DNA of 64,000 bases from Pseudomonas jessenii (GCF_002236115.1 NZ_NIWT01000003.1:787070-851069); one strand, 5' to 3'. Positions 10,420 through 20,588 are shown, counted from the stretch's first letter. Numbers and translations: made by a program. The notes: generated from the letters alone by a model not told the origin.

Positions 10420-11379
10420 ATGCTCCACTCCCCCGCCAAACCGAAAATCGCCATCAGCGCCTGCCTGATGGGGCTCGACGTACGCTACAACGGCGGACAC
10501 AAGGAATCGCGGTTGTGCAGCCGCACCCTCACTGACTACTTCGATTTCATCCCGGTCTGCCCGGAAGTGGCCATCGGCCTGGGCGTACCCCGCCAACCGA
10601 TTCGGCTGGTGGGCAGTGCAGATCAACCCGAAGCCGTGGGCACCCTCGATCACAACCTTAACGTGACACAACCGCTGGTCACCTACGGCCGGGACATGGC
10701 AGCGCAGCTGGGGGATATTTGCGGCTACATCTTCATGCAAAATTCTCCGTCCTGCGGCCTGGAGCGGGTCAAGGTCTACCACGCCAACGGCGCACGGGCG
10801 GACAGTGGCGGGCGCGGGATCTACGCCCGGGCCTTCTGCCTGCGGCACCCGGACTTGCCGGTGGAGGAAGACGGCCGGCTCAACGATCCGGTGCTGCGGG
10901 AAAACTTCCTCACCCGGGTGTTCGCCTACAGCGCCTGGCAGCAACTACGCCAAGAGGGCATGAGCCGGCGCGGTCTCACGGACTTTCATTCGCGCTACAA
11001 ATACCTGCTGATGGCCCACAACCCGGTGCAATACAAAACCCTGGGCAACCTGCTGGGCAACATGGGCAAAACCGATCCACAGGAACTGGGCCCCCGATAT
11101 TTCAGCGAACTGATGGCTGCGCTGAAAAAATGCGCCACACGTCGCACTCACACCAACGTCCTGCAACACCTCAGTGGCTACCTGAAACAGGCCATCAGCG
11201 GCGAAGACAAGCGGGAAGTGCAGCATGTGATCAGCCAGTACCGTCTGGGCATCGTGCCACTGGTGGTGCCGCTGACACTGCTCAAACATCACTTTCGCCA
11301 ACACCCCGATCCGTACATCGCACAGCAGGTTTACCTGCAACCGCACCCGGAAAACCTCAGCCTGCGAAACGCCATTTGA
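10420..11379 (+). CDS. DUF523-DUF1722 fusion protein, RudS/TudS-type tRNA thiouridine desulfidase
   Basis: A 319-residue two-domain protein. The N-terminal DUF523 domain (about 8-155) has the three cysteines expected to hold a [4Fe-4S] cluster: C15 (ISACLMG), C47 (PVCPEV) and C112 (NSPSCGLERVK). The C-terminal part (about 180-310) is the DUF1722/YbgA domain (FHSRYKYLLMAHNP). DUF523 proteins include thiouracil desulfidase TudS, and fused DUF523-DUF1722 proteins (RudS) are reported to remove sulfur from tRNA 4-thiouridine. It is the first gene of the light operon, and its stop overlaps the MerR start by one base (TGATG). Family assignment is strong; the reaction in this organism is inferred. 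Confidence 0.85.
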   Translation: MLHSPAKPKIAISACLMGLDVRYNGGHKESRLCSRTLTDYFDFIPVCPEVAIGLGVPRQPIRLVGSADQPEAVGTLDHNLNVTQPLVTYGRDMAAQLGDICGYIFMQNSPSCGLERVKVYHANGARADSGGRGIYARAFCLRHPDLPVEEDGRLNDPVLRENFLTRVFAYSAWQQLRQEGMSRRGLTDFHSRYKYLLMAHNPVQYKTLGNLLGNMGKTDPQELGPRYFSELMAALKKCATRRTHTNVLQHLSGYLKQAISGEDKREVQHVISQYRLGIVPLVVPLTLLKHHFRQHPDPYIAQQVYLQPHPENLSLRNAI

Positions 11380-12320
11380 TGAAAAAAGCACTCGACACCA
11401 GCGCCCGCGAAGACCTCGGCGATGACTTTAAAAAGGCGCTGGACGAAGGCTGGCTGCCGATCCGTGAAGTGGCGCGGCAGACCGGAGTCAATGCCGTGAC
11501 CTTGCGTGCCTGGGAGCGGCGCTACGGGCTGATCGTGCCGCTACGCACGCCCAAGGGCCATCGGTTGTTCTCGGCCGACCACGTACAACGCATCCAGACC
11601 ATCCTCACCTGGCTCAACCGTGGCGTTGCCGTCAGCCAGGTCAAACCATTGCTCGACACGCCGCAAGCCTTCAGCGAGTCCGTCGACAACGATTGGCACG
11701 CCTTGCTGCAAACGTTGCTGCAGGCAGTCAGCCGATTGCAGGAGCGCGCCCTGGATGACAGCGTCAATCAGGCGATGGCGCTGTATCCGCCGCGAACCCT
11801 GTGCGAGCAATTGCTGATGCCCTTGCTGGCCGCTCTGGAGCAACGCTGGCAAGGCCAGTTCGGGGCGCAGATGGAGCGGGGCTTTTTTTGTGCCTGGTTG
11901 CGCAGCAAGTTCGGTGCGCGCATCTACCATAACAATCGTCAGTTGCGCACCGCGCCGCTGCTGCTGGTCAACCACTCGGACCTGCCTGTGGAACCGCACC
12001 TGTGGCTCACGGCCTGGCTGATCAGCAGCGCGGATTGCCCGGTGGAGGTCTTCGACTGGCCGCTGCCTGTCGGAGAATTGGCATTGGCGGTCGAACTTCT
12101 GCAACCCCGAGGAGTTCTGCTGTACTCAAGCAAAGCCCTGAATCCGGCGCAGCTGCCGAAACTTTTCAAAGGCGTTAGTTGCCCAAAAATGATTGCCGGA
12201 CCAACGGTATGCATCCACCACACCGAGTTGTCCGCAAGTACTGCCGTGATCGCTGATCTGTACCTGGCCGAAGATCCGTTGTCGGCACATCAGGCACTCG
12301 TTCAGCGCGGGCTGATTTAA
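11379..12320 (+). CDS. MerR-family regulator of LitR/CarH type (PplR-like)
   Basis: A 313-residue regulator. An N-terminal MerR winged helix (about 25-70; WLPIREVARQTGVNAVTLRA, then YGLIVPLRTPKGHRLFS) is followed by a helical linker and a C-terminal region placed where LitR/CarH proteins bind adenosylcobalamin. The canonical ExHxxG reads EPHLWL here (205-210), so the histidine stays but the glycine is lost. This fits the cobalamin-independent class known from P. putida. Its gene overlaps the desulfidase stop and its stop abuts the photolyase, so it likely controls its own operon through the TTGTACA boxes. Confidence 0.85.
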   Translation: MKKALDTSAREDLGDDFKKALDEGWLPIREVARQTGVNAVTLRAWERRYGLIVPLRTPKGHRLFSADHVQRIQTILTWLNRGVAVSQVKPLLDTPQAFSESVDNDWHALLQTLLQAVSRLQERALDDSVNQAMALYPPRTLCEQLLMPLLAALEQRWQGQFGAQMERGFFCAWLRSKFGARIYHNNRQLRTAPLLLVNHSDLPVEPHLWLTAWLISSADCPVEVFDWPLPVGELALAVELLQPRGVLLYSSKALNPAQLPKLFKGVSCPKMIAGPTVCIHHTELSASTAVIADLYLAEDPLSAHQALVQRGLI

Positions 12321-12341
12321 ATGGATCCCGTGGATACCAAA

Positions 12342-13784
12342 ATGCAATTGATCTGGCTGCGCAGCGACTTGCGCCTACATGACAACACCGCCCTCTCGGC
12401 CGCCGCGGCTCGCGGCCCGTGCGTGGCGGTGTACCTGCTGAGTCCGGAGCAATGGCTGGAACACGACGATGCGCCCTGCAAAGTGGACTTCTGGCTGCGT
12501 AACCTGCGCGAGTTGAGCCGCGAACTGGGTCAACTGAACATTCCCCTGCTGATCCGCCAGGCCCCTCGCTGGGATGACGCACCCAGCGTATTGCTGAACC
12601 TGTGCCGACAGTGGCAGGTCGATGCGTTGCACCTCAACGAGGAATACGGCATCCACGAGTCCCGTCGCGATGCAGCGGTCGCCCGGACGCTACAGGCTGA
12701 AGGGATCGAAGTTCGCCGCTACCTCGATCAATTGCTGTTCAAGCCCGGGAGCGTGCTGACCCGCACCGGCACTTACTTTCAGGTCTTCAGCCAGTTCCGC
12801 AAAGTCTGCTACGAACGACTGCACCACTCGCTGCCCAGCCTGGTCCGCGCGCCGCACAAACAAGCGCCGCTGAACATTGCCAGCGATGCGATCCCCTTGA
12901 GTGTCGACGGCTTCGCAACACCCGCTGATAACCTGCGCAACCTGTGGCCGGCGGGCGAAGCCGAAGCCCGGCGTCGCCTCGACAGCTTTAGCGATGTGCA
13001 GATCGAGCACTATCAAAGCGAACGGGATTTCCCGGCGAAGCCCGGCACCAGTCAGCTCTCGGCCTATCTCGCCGCCGGGGTGATTTCTGCGCGCCAATGC
13101 CTGCACGCCGCCTTGAACAGCAATCAAGGTGAATTCGAAAGCGGCAAGACCGGCGCCGTCACCTGGATCAACGAACTGCTGTGGCGCGAGTTCTACAAAC
13201 ACATCCTGGTAGGCTACCCACGGGTTTCCCGGCACCGCGCGTTTCGTCCGGAAACCGAAGCGCTGGCCTGGCGCAACGCCCCAGAAGAGCTGGCCGCCTG
13301 GCAACAGGCGCGTACCGGCTTGCCGATCATCGACGCCGCCATGCGCCAACTGCTGGCAACCGGCTGGATGCACAACCGCCTGCGCATGGTGGTGGCGATG
13401 TTCCTGACCAAAAACCTGCTGATCGACTGGCGCGAAGGCGAACGCTTTTTCATGCGTCACCTGATTGATGGCGACCTGGCGGCGAACAATGGTGGCTGGC
13501 AGTGGAGTTCTTCCACCGGCACCGACTCGGCGCCTTACTTCCGGATTTTCAACCCGCTGAGCCAGTCGGAAAAATTCGACCCCGAAGGCGTATTCATCAA
13601 GCAGTGGTTGCCAGAACTGGCCGGGTTGAATAAAAAAGACGTGCACAACCCCGCCAATCTCGGCGGCCTTTTCGGTGTTGTGGATTACCCCTCACCGATC
13701 GTCGACCTGGGTACTTCCCGTACACGTGCGTTGACGGCATTCAAAAACCTGCCCTCACGGCAATACGCCGCCGTTGGGTCATGA
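12342..13784 (+). CDS. phrB: deoxyribodipyrimidine (CPD) photolyase
   Basis: A 480-residue flavoprotein that uses blue/near-UV light to split cyclobutane pyrimidine dimers. The antenna domain begins MQLIWLRSDLRLHDNTAL. The catalytic FAD domain has WINELLWREFYKHIL, TGWMHNRLRMVVAMFLTK and the signature NGGWQWSSSTGTDSAPYFRI. I prefer the ATG at 12342 to the one at 12321, which directly follows the MerR stop; both are in frame. It is the third gene of the probable light-induced operon, and light induction would supply the enzyme when it can work. Confidence 0.95.
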   Translation: MQLIWLRSDLRLHDNTALSAAAARGPCVAVYLLSPEQWLEHDDAPCKVDFWLRNLRELSRELGQLNIPLLIRQAPRWDDAPSVLLNLCRQWQVDALHLNEEYGIHESRRDAAVARTLQAEGIEVRRYLDQLLFKPGSVLTRTGTYFQVFSQFRKVCYERLHHSLPSLVRAPHKQAPLNIASDAIPLSVDGFATPADNLRNLWPAGEAEARRRLDSFSDVQIEHYQSERDFPAKPGTSQLSAYLAAGVISARQCLHAALNSNQGEFESGKTGAVTWINELLWREFYKHILVGYPRVSRHRAFRPETEALAWRNAPEELAAWQQARTGLPIIDAAMRQLLATGWMHNRLRMVVAMFLTKNLLIDWREGERFFMRHLIDGDLAANNGGWQWSSSTGTDSAPYFRIFNPLSQSEKFDPEGVFIKQWLPELAGLNKKDVHNPANLGGLFGVVDYPSPIVDLGTSRTRALTAFKNLPSRQYAAVGS

Positions 13785-13882
13785 ATTACCGCCACCGGGA
13801 TTACTTCGATGCCGGGGGCTTTGCTTTATGAACATTTACCCGTATTGGGCCGGGCAATCGCCTGGCTGAAAAGGAGATTGGG

Positions 13883-14665
13883 ATGAGTCGGACACTCGCA
13901 CGACGATACTGGCTGACCGGTGCAAGCAGCGGCATCGGTGCCGCCCTGGCCGAAGAAATCCTGAAAACCGGTGCGCACCTGGCCGTCAGTTCGCGCACCG
14001 TGCCCCCCCTGAAAGACTTGTCGCTACGTTATCCGGGGCAAGTGCTGGTGGTCCCCGGAGACCTGACCAACAGCCAGACCGTACGCGAGATCGGCGAGCA
14101 GATTGCCGAGGACTGGGGCTCGCTGGACACCGTGATACTGAACGCCGGCACCTGCGAGTACGTGGATGCCAAGCAGTTCGATGCGTCGATTGTCGAGCAT
14201 GTGGTGCGCACTAACCTGTTGGCCAGCAGCTATTGCATCGACGCCGCCCTGCCATTGCTGCGTGCCGGCACCGCACCGCATATGGTGGCCATGGCCAGTA
14301 CGGTGACCTACCTGCCGCTGCCCAAGGCAGAAGCCTACGGCACTTCGAAGGCCGGGCTACGTTATCTGTTCGAATCCCTGCGCATCGACCTGGCCCCGGA
14401 AGGCATAGAACTCACGGTAATCAGCCCCGGGTTTGTCGAGACGCCGCTGACGGCAAAAAACGACTCGCCCATGGCCTTGAGCTGGCCGGTGGAGAAAGCC
14501 GCGCGGCACATCTTCGAAAAACTCAAGGACCGCCCGTTGGAAATCGCTTTCCCCGCAGCGTTCATGACCGCCCTCTGGCCACTCTCCAAACGGCCGGACC
14601 AAATAAAACTGGAGATCGGCAAACGCATGGTGCGCAGCCAGCCGCCGATCAAGGATCAACCCTGA
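13883..14665 (+). CDS. short-chain dehydrogenase/reductase
   Basis: A 260-residue classical SDR. The cofactor motif TGASSGIG is at residues 12-19, the NAG motif at about 87-89, and the catalytic Ser139, Tyr152 and Lys156 are all present (MASTV, YGTSK). The substrate is unknown. It begins about 100 bases after phrB with the ribosome-binding site AAGGAGA; the gap holds only two micro-frames. The position suggests it is the last gene of the light operon, and SDR genes are reported in light-induced operons of related pseudomonads. Confidence 0.88.
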   Translation: MSRTLARRYWLTGASSGIGAALAEEILKTGAHLAVSSRTVPPLKDLSLRYPGQVLVVPGDLTNSQTVREIGEQIAEDWGSLDTVILNAGTCEYVDAKQFDASIVEHVVRTNLLASSYCIDAALPLLRAGTAPHMVAMASTVTYLPLPKAEAYGTSKAGLRYLFESLRIDLAPEGIELTVISPGFVETPLTAKNDSPMALSWPVEKAARHIFEKLKDRPLEIAFPAAFMTALWPLSKRPDQIKLEIGKRMVRSQPPIKDQP

Positions 14666-14693
14666 AAGTCGTCATCAATGGCGGCGGTGTCTC

Positions 14694-14717
14694 GGACGCT
14701 CAGATATTTGAGCGTCC
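14694..14717 (+). terminator. possible terminator hairpin after the light operon
   Basis: A perfect 9-bp stem GGACGCTCA/TGAGCGTCC with a 6-base loop, 29 bases after the SDR stop. It lacks a T-run, so it may instead be an mRNA-stabilising hairpin. Confidence 0.45.
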
Positions 14718-14764
14718 GTCAGACCTTTCACACAGTACCCGGTGACTGCCTTACACTGCGCGCC

Positions 14765-15070
14765 ATGAAAACCATCCCCCATACGCAAATCGCGGAACCC
14801 GCGGTCACCTGCTCGACCTGCGCAGCCTGCTGCTGCCAGCTCGAAGTCATGCTGATCACAGATACGGGCGTGCCTGAACGGTTCATCGATACCGATGACT
14901 GGGGCGGGGAAGTGATGTTGCGCCTGGATGACGGTTGGTGTGCCGCGCTGGATCGCAACACGATGATGTGCACGATCTACGAAAAACGCCCGCTGATCTG
15001 CCGGGAGTTCGAGATGGGCGCTCCGGAGTGCATCGAAGAACGCCAGGGGATTTCGACGGCGTATCGCTGA
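14765..15070 (+). CDS. YkgJ-family cysteine cluster protein
   Basis: A 101-residue protein with cysteines grouped as in the YkgJ/UPF0153 family: CSTCAACCCQLE near the N-terminus (about 16-27), then CAAL, CTIYEKRPLICREFE and a final PECIE. Such clusters bind zinc or an iron-sulfur centre. The start at 14765 lies close to the cysteine cluster; a longer frame to 14678 runs through the upstream hairpin. The biological role is unknown. It is followed by a REP pair and may be independent of the light operon. Confidence 0.82.
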   Translation: MKTIPHTQIAEPAVTCSTCAACCCQLEVMLITDTGVPERFIDTDDWGGEVMLRLDDGWCAALDRNTMMCTIYEKRPLICREFEMGAPECIEERQGISTAYR

Positions 15071-15091
15071 ACTGGAAAACCACGTGTCCCC

Positions 15092-15183
15092 CTGTGGGAG
15101 CGAGCTTGCTCGCGATAGCGATTTCAGACTCAACATTGATGTTGAATGAAACATCGTCATCGCGAGCAAGCTCGCTCCCACAG
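15092..15183. repeat. REP pair (BIME-like), copy 3
   Basis: Inverted units CTGTGGGAGCGAGCTTGCTC and GAGCAAGCTCGCTCCCACAG with a linker containing CAACATTGATGTTGAATG, itself a dyad. It lies between the YkgJ gene and the 3' end of pagL. Confidence 0.9.
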
Positions 15184-15214
15184 AGGGATTTACAACCCGC
15201 TGAAACCGTGGTGC

Positions 15215-15733
15215 TTACAACGGCATCGTGTAATGCAATGCGTAACTTTCTACACCATCGTTCGGAGTGGTGATCCCGGCGTTGGAATAGTGCGTCGCAC
15301 GAACCCCGACTTCATGTCCGCCGGTAAAGCGCAAACCGAAACCAAAGCGGTCTTCGAACTGAAAGGCGCTGCCCAGATCGTTGCTTTCGACTTCGGTGCT
15401 GGCAAACGCCGCCACGCCAATCCCAAACTCGATGTAGGGTTTGACGTTCTGGCCGGCAAACTCATAAACAAGCACGGGTGAGAACGACAGGCTGTGGTTA
15501 CTGGATTTCTCGTCACCTTCCCAATAGGTATAGGCGCCGTCCCAGTAACCGGTCAGACGACCAACGTCGCTCTGCCACCAGCTCTGGTCCCAATCGAATT
15601 GCATCCCCAATCGATAGGTCATGGTCGACTCGCCGGTTTGCCCCACGGCAAATTCCACACCTGCCGCCTGCGCGGTAAAAGTGTGCCCCAAAAGTGCGGC
15701 CGCAATCGCGGCCAAGCAGAATAGTCGCTTCAC
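15215..15733 (-). CDS. pagL: lipid A 3-O-deacylase
   Basis: A 172-residue outer-membrane beta-barrel enzyme that removes the 3-O acyl chain from lipid A. A signal peptide (MKRLFCLAAIAAALLGHTFT, cleavage near AQA) precedes the mature protein. The catalytic triad is visible as His148 and Ser150 in THYSNAG and Glu162 in GVESY, the same spacing as in P. aeruginosa PagL. I chose the GTG at 15733 because AAGGAAG sits just upstream; a longer frame to 15790 adds residues before the signal peptide. The alternate strong aromatic strands and the C-terminal hydrophobic end fit a barrel. Confidence 0.9.
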   Translation of the reverse strand: MKRLFCLAAIAAALLGHTFTAQAAGVEFAVGQTGESTMTYRLGMQFDWDQSWWQSDVGRLTGYWDGAYTYWEGDEKSSNHSLSFSPVLVYEFAGQNVKPYIEFGIGVAAFASTEVESNDLGSAFQFEDRFGFGLRFTGGHEVGVRATHYSNAGITTPNDGVESYALHYTMPL

Positions 15734-15855
15734 TTGAAACTTCCTTTTCCGAACGATTTCGTATGGTTTTTTTGTTACCAAGCCCTGCAAAACTATAGAA
15801 GTCAGCGATTTATCAGAAGTTTACCCCGACTCTTCGTATCCCCCCGGACAGCCAT

Positions 15856-16647
15856 CTACCTGTTGAAGCTTCGCACAACACCAGAGGTATTCCACAGTAT
15901 CGGCAAGATATTTCTGAAATGAAGCGGATCGGCGCTGGTCCAGAACTGTGCCTCACGGGCAGGTCCCTGGGCGAGCAGCTCGCCTTCGGCCAGCAGACGC
16001 TGAAGTTGTCGCGCGACGGCAGCGCCGGTGTCGATCAGGCTGATGTCCTCGGGGATCATCTGCCGCAGCATCGGCTTGAGAAAGGGGTAATGGGTGCAGC
16101 CGAGAATCAGAGTGTCCGCGCCGGCAGCCAGCAGTGGCTCGACATACCCGGCCAACAGCTGGCGCAACTCGGGGCTGCGCAGGTCGCCGTTTTCAATCAG
16201 CTCCACAAGCCCTGGACAGGGCTGGGTGATCACTTTCACGTCCGTGGCGAAGCGGTCGAGCAACGCGGCGAACTTGGCGCTCTGCAAAGTGCCTGTGGTG
16301 GCCAGCACCCCCACCACGCCGGAGCGGGTTGCGGCGGCGGCCGGCTTGACTGCCGGCTCCATGCCAACGATGGGCCATTCCGGATAGTCGCGACGCAGGT
16401 CGGCGACCCCGGCAACCGTCGCCGTGTTGCACGCCAGCACCAAAGCCTTGGCGCCCTGTTGCCGAAAGAAGTCGGCCATCACGCTGCAACGTTGCTGGAT
16501 AAATTCCGGGGATTTTTCGCCGTAGGGAACATTCCCGCAGTCGGCGACGTACAACAGCGACTCATTGGGCAGCAAACGCTGGATCTCGGCCAGTACCGAG
16601 AGCCCACCGACACCGGAGTCGAACACGCCAATCGGCGCTTCACGCAT
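15856..16647 (-). CDS. murI: glutamate racemase
   Basis: A 263-residue cofactor-independent racemase that supplies D-glutamate for peptidoglycan. The opening [13 protein letters not shown] gives Asp10 and Ser11; the two catalytic cysteines are C73 (LACNTATV) and C184 (LGCTHYPF). The start MREAPIG at 16647 is the family start and overlaps the end of moeB by 8 bases (ATGCGTGA), so the two are co-translated. A longer frame to 16719 is unlikely. Confidence 0.95.
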   Translation of the reverse strand: MREAPIGVFDSGVGGLSVLAEIQRLLPNESLLYVADCGNVPYGEKSPEFIQQRCSVMADFFRQQGAKALVLACNTATVAGVADLRRDYPEWPIVGMEPAVKPAAAATRSGVVGVLATTGTLQSAKFAALLDRFATDVKVITQPCPGLVELIENGDLRSPELRQLLAGYVEPLLAAGADTLILGCTHYPFLKPMLRQMIPEDISLIDTGAAVARQLQRLLAEGELLAQGPAREAQFWTSADPLHFRNILPILWNTSGVVRSFNR

Positions 16648-17395
16648 GTTTCGGCCCACAGACGCTGCAGCCCGGATCGCGCTTGACCCGCAGTTCACGG
16701 AAGCGCGTGCCCAAGGCATCGATCAACAACAGGCGCCCCACCAGCGGCTCGCCGAATCCGGCCAGCAACTTCAACGCTTCAAGCGCTTGCAGACTGCCGA
16801 CCAGCCCCACCAGCGGACCGACCACGCCGGCCTCGCTACAGGTCAATTCGGCTTCGCTGCCGTGCCCGTATAAACAGTGGTAACACGGACTCTCCGGTCG
16901 ACGCGGATCGAACACCGACAGCTGCCCTTCGAGGCGAATCGCCGCGCCGCTGACCAGCGGTTTGCCGGCCGCCACGCAAGCGGCGTTGACCGCTTCACGG
17001 GTGGAAAAATTGTCAGAACAATCGAGGACCAGATCCACTCTGGCCACTGCGGCGGCCAGGGAGTCTTCGTCCAGCGCCGCACGATGGGCGATCAGTTGAA
17101 TCTCGGGGTTGATCGCCGTCAGGCGCTTGATTGCCGAATCGACCTTGGTCATGCCGACGCTGTCGGTGTCGTGAATGATCTGGCGTTGCAGGTTGGTCAG
17201 GTCGACCGTATCGAAGTCCGCCAGGTGCAACTCACCAACGCCGGCGGCCGCCAGATACAGCGCCACTGGCGCGCCAAGGCCGCCAAGACCGACGATCAAT
17301 ACGCGGCTTTCCTTGAGCCGCAACTGGCCGTCGATATCGATGTGTTGCAGCAGAATCTGCCGGCTGTAGCGCAGCAATTCCTGATCATTCAGCAC
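16640..17395 (-). CDS. moeB: molybdopterin-synthase adenylyltransferase
   Basis: A 251-residue E1-like enzyme that adenylates the C-terminus of MoaD for molybdenum cofactor synthesis; some relatives serve thiamine or other sulfur-carrier pathways. The nucleotide-binding motif [20 protein letters not shown] begins at about residue 33, with the catalytic region [16 protein letters not shown]. Two CxxC zinc pairs are present: CYHC and CSVC near the C-terminus. It overlaps prmC by 7 bases upstream and murI by 8 bases downstream, giving one operon. Confidence 0.92.
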   Translation of the reverse strand: MLNDQELLRYSRQILLQHIDIDGQLRLKESRVLIVGLGGLGAPVALYLAAAGVGELHLADFDTVDLTNLQRQIIHDTDSVGMTKVDSAIKRLTAINPEIQLIAHRAALDEDSLAAAVARVDLVLDCSDNFSTREAVNAACVAAGKPLVSGAAIRLEGQLSVFDPRRPESPCYHCLYGHGSEAELTCSEAGVVGPLVGLVGSLQALEALKLLAGFGEPLVGRLLLIDALGTRFRELRVKRDPGCSVCGPKHA

Positions 17396-18219
17396 GGCAG
17401 GCGCCCCAGACTGATGCGTTGATGACCGCCCAGATCGGTGCGGCTGTGGACTTCTTCGAATCCCCGGGTCAGCAGCAAATCGCGAACCGCCTCGGCCTGA
17501 TCATAGCCGTGTTCGAGCATCAGCCAACCGCCGGCGTCCAGATGGTCCGGTGCCTGGGCAACGATCAAGCGCAGATCGTCGAGCCCGTCGACACCCGCCA
17601 CCAGGGCGCTGGCCGGTTCAAAGCGCACGTCGCCCTCGACCAGATGCGGATCGGCCGCTGCGATGTAGGGCGGATTGCTGATGATCAGTTGAAAACGCTG
17701 ACCTTCCAGAGCGCTGAACCAATGGCTGCTCAGCACGGTGGCGTTGTCCAGGTGCAGGCGCTGGCGATTGCGTTCGGCCAGGGCCACAGCTTCCAGCACA
17801 CGATCCACGGCAGTGACGCTCCAGGCCGGACGCTCGCTGGCCAGGGCCAGGGCAATCGCGCCGCTGCCCGTGCCAAGGTCGAGTACCTTGGCCGGTGTGG
17901 CCGGCAACAGTTCCAGCGCGGCTTCCACCAGCAGTTCGGTGTCGGGGCGCGGGATCAGCGTGTGCGGTGCCACTTCCAGGTCCAGCTTCCAGAAACCCTG
18001 CTGGCCGAGGATATAGGCCACCGGCTCGCCGCTGCGGCGGCGCTGCAAATACTCGGCGAACGTCAGCGCCGCTTCGCTCGGTACGATGCGCTCCGGCCAG
18101 GTATGCAGGAAACTGCGGGACTTGCCCAAGGCCGCCGCCAGCAGCAGTTCGGCATCCAGACGCGCCGTCGGCGAGTCGGGTAAATCGGCGGCGCGCAACA
18201 AACTGGCAATGATCGTCAT
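17389..18219 (-). CDS. prmC: release factor glutamine methyltransferase
   Basis: A 276-residue SAM-dependent enzyme that methylates the glutamine of the GGQ motif in release factors. The SAM motif DLGTGSGAIALAL is at residues 114-126, and the NPPY motif at 182-185 (LIISNPPYIA) binds the target glutamine. It follows prfA, its own substrate, with no intergenic base: the prfA stop is at 18220 and this ATG at 18219. The order hemA-prfA-prmC is widely conserved. Confidence 0.96.
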   Translation of the reverse strand: MTIIASLLRAADLPDSPTARLDAELLLAAALGKSRSFLHTWPERIVPSEAALTFAEYLQRRRSGEPVAYILGQQGFWKLDLEVAPHTLIPRPDTELLVEAALELLPATPAKVLDLGTGSGAIALALASERPAWSVTAVDRVLEAVALAERNRQRLHLDNATVLSSHWFSALEGQRFQLIISNPPYIAAADPHLVEGDVRFEPASALVAGVDGLDDLRLIVAQAPDHLDAGGWLMLEHGYDQAEAVRDLLLTRGFEEVHSRTDLGGHQRISLGRLPC

Positions 18220-19302
18220 TTACTCACCTATCGCTGCCAGTTGATCGGCCTGGTACTCGGCCAGCAACGGCTCGATCACCGCCTCGACACCGCCGGCGAG
18301 GATCTCGTCGAGGGAATACAAGGTCAGGTTGACTCGATGATCGGTGACCCGGCCCTGGGCAAAATTATAGGTGCGGATACGCTCTGAGCGGTCGCCGGAA
18401 CCGACCAGCAACTTGCGCTCGCTGGCGATGGCGTTGGCCGCGGCGGAGGTCTGCTGATCGTTCAGCTTGGCCGACAACCAGGACATCGCCCGGGCGCGGT
18501 TCTTGTGCTGTGAACGTTCTTCCTGGCACTCGACCACAATACCGGACGGCAAGTGCGTGATACGGATCGCCGAGTCGGTCTTGTTGACGTGCTGGCCACC
18601 GGCACCGGAGGAGCGATAGGTATCGATGCGCAGATCGGCCGGGTTGATCTCGATGGCTTCCTGTTCGTCCGGTTCGGGCAATACCGCCACGGTGCAGGCC
18701 GACGTGTGAATGCGGCCTTGGGATTCGGTCGCCGGAACCCGCTGCACGCGGTGCGCGCCGGATTCGAACTTCAGCTTGCCGTAGACGTTGTCGCCCTCGA
18801 CCCGGGCAATCACCTCTTTATAGCCGCCGTGTTCACCCTCGTTCTCCGAAAGGATCTCCACCCGCCAGCCACGACGCTCGGCGTAACGCGAATACATGCG
18901 GAACAGGTCGCCGGAGAAAATCGCCGCTTCGTCACCACCGGTACCGGCACGGATCTCGAGGAACACGTTGCGGCCGTCGTTCGGGTCCTTGGGCAGCAGC
19001 ATGCGCTGCAGGTCGGCTTCGAGCGTGACCAGGCGTTCCTTGGCCTCGCGGACTTCTTCCACGGCCATTTCCCGCATGTCCGGGTCGCTGTCCTTGAGCA
19101 GTGCCTGGGCGCCTTCGAGGTCGTCCTGCACTTTCAGCAGTTCTTTATAGACGCCCACGATCGGTTCAACTTCCGCGTACTCCTTGGAATAGGTGCGGAA
19201 CTTGTTCTGATCGGAAATGACCTCGCCATCGCCCAACAGGGCGGTCAATTCCTCGAAACGGTCCTGGAGGATATCCAGCTTATTGAGCAGTGACGCTTTC
19301 AT
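18220..19302 (-). CDS. prfA: peptide chain release factor 1
   Basis: A 360-residue RF1 that reads UAA and UAG stop codons. The codon-recognition PAT motif lies in [10 protein letters not shown] (residues 190-192), and the catalytic GGQ is at 235-237 ([14 protein letters not shown]). The length is exact for the family. The start overlaps the hemA stop by 4 bases (ATGA), so translation is coupled to hemA. Confidence 0.98.
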   Translation of the reverse strand: MKASLLNKLDILQDRFEELTALLGDGEVISDQNKFRTYSKEYAEVEPIVGVYKELLKVQDDLEGAQALLKDSDPDMREMAVEEVREAKERLVTLEADLQRMLLPKDPNDGRNVFLEIRAGTGGDEAAIFSGDLFRMYSRYAERRGWRVEILSENEGEHGGYKEVIARVEGDNVYGKLKFESGAHRVQRVPATESQGRIHTSACTVAVLPEPDEQEAIEINPADLRIDTYRSSGAGGQHVNKTDSAIRITHLPSGIVVECQEERSQHKNRARAMSWLSAKLNDQQTSAAANAIASERKLLVGSGDRSERIRTYNFAQGRVTDHRVNLTLYSLDEILAGGVEAVIEPLLAEYQADQLAAIGE

Positions 19303-20588
19303 TGCGGTTTTTTATCCGAAAAGCTATCCGATGAGCCCTCACCGAGGGCAAAGAGTTCCTGGGCCATCGCCAGCGCATCCAGGCGACCTTCGGCAGAGAG
19401 CTTTTTCAACTGCACGCTCGGTGCGTGCAACAGTTTGTTGGTCAGCCCGCGGGCCAGTTGCACCAGCACCTCTTCGGCACTGGTGCCGTTGGCCAGCATG
19501 CGCTGGGCCTTTTGCAATTCTTCATCGCGCAGGCGTTCGCTCTGTTGACGATAGGCCTTGAGCACGTCCACCGCCGCCAATTCGCGCAGGCGGATCATGA
19601 AATCTTCGGCACCGATCGAGACCATCTCTTCGGCGGCCTGGGCTGCGCCCTGGCGGCTCTTGAGGTTCTCGGCAACCACTTCGTGGAGGTCGTCGACGCT
19701 ATAGAGGTAAACGTCGTCCAGTTCGCCGACTTCTGGCTCGATGTCGCGGGGAACAGCGATATCCACCATGAAGATCGGTTTGTGCTTGCGCAGTTTCAAG
19801 GCGCTTTCCACCGCACCCTTGCCCAGAATCGGCAACTGGCTGGCGGTGGAACTGATGACGATATCGCTGCGCACCAGCTCTGCCGGAATATCCGACAGCA
19901 GCACCGCATGGGCACCGAACTGTTCGGCCAGGATGCTCGCGCGCTCCAGGGTGCGGTTGGCGACCACGATGCGCTTTACACCCAGGTCATGCAGATGGCG
20001 GGCGACCAGGGTGATGGTCTCGCCGGCGCCGATCAACAAGGCCTGGCTGCGTTGCAGGTCGCTGAAAATCTGCTTGGCCAGGCTCACTGCGGCAAACGCT
20101 ACCGACACCGGGTTCTCGCCGATGGCCGTGTCGGTGCGCACCTGCTTGGCCGCATTGAACGTGGCCTGGAACAGCCTACCGAGCAACGGCCCGATGGTGC
20201 CGGCCTCGCGGGCCACGGCATAGGCCGATTTCATCTGGCCAAGAATCTGCGGTTCGCCCAACACCAGCGAGTCGAGCCCGGAAGCCACCCGCATCATGTG
20301 ACGAACTGCCGCATCATCTTCATGCACATAGGCGCTTTCGCGCAGCTCGTCGTAGCTCAAATGATGATATTCGGCCAGCCAGCGCAGCACGACGTCCGCC
20401 GACAGGTGATCCTGTTCTATATAGAGTTCACTGCGATTGCAGGTGGAGAGGATCGCAGCTTCGCGGCTGTCGGTGAGTCGGCAGAGCTGCTGCAAGGCCT
20501 CAACCAGCTGCTCAGGGGTAAAAGCCACGCGCTCGCGGACGTCTACTGAAGCAGTCTTGTGGTTAATACCGAGTGCAAGGAAGGCCAT
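19299..20588 (-). CDS. hemA: glutamyl-tRNA reductase
   Basis: A 429-residue enzyme for the first committed step of tetrapyrrole synthesis in the C5 pathway: glutamyl-tRNA to glutamate-1-semialdehyde. The catalytic Cys50 is in [11 protein letters not shown]; a Rossmann NADPH-binding stretch ([18 protein letters not shown]) follows, then the dimerisation tail. It heads hemA-prfA-prmC-moeB-murI and is divergent from the TPR lipoprotein gene across 235 bases. With hemH at 7.1 kb it makes two heme genes in the window. Confidence 0.97.
   Translation of the reverse strand: MAFLALGINHKTASVDVRERVAFTPEQLVEALQQLCRLTDSREAAILSTCNRSELYIEQDHLSADVVLRWLAEYHHLSYDELRESAYVHEDDAAVRHMMRVASGLDSLVLGEPQILGQMKSAYAVAREAGTIGPLLGRLFQATFNAAKQVRTDTAIGENPVSVAFAAVSLAKQIFSDLQRSQALLIGAGETITLVARHLHDLGVKRIVVANRTLERASILAEQFGAHAVLLSDIPAELVRSDIVISSTASQLPILGKGAVESALKLRKHKPIFMVDIAVPRDIEPEVGELDDVYLYSVDDLHEVVAENLKSRQGAAQAAEEMVSIGAEDFMIRLRELAAVDVLKAYRQQSERLRDEELQKAQRMLANGTSAEEVLVQLARGLTNKLLHAPSVQLKKLSAEGRLDALAMAQELFALGEGSSDSFSDKKPQ

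Noticed and set aside
13781..13860. Two micro-frames between phrB and the SDR gene (MNYRHRDYF..., MNIYPYWAG...)
   Set aside because: Too short, no ribosome-binding sites; more likely spacer or a decayed gene.
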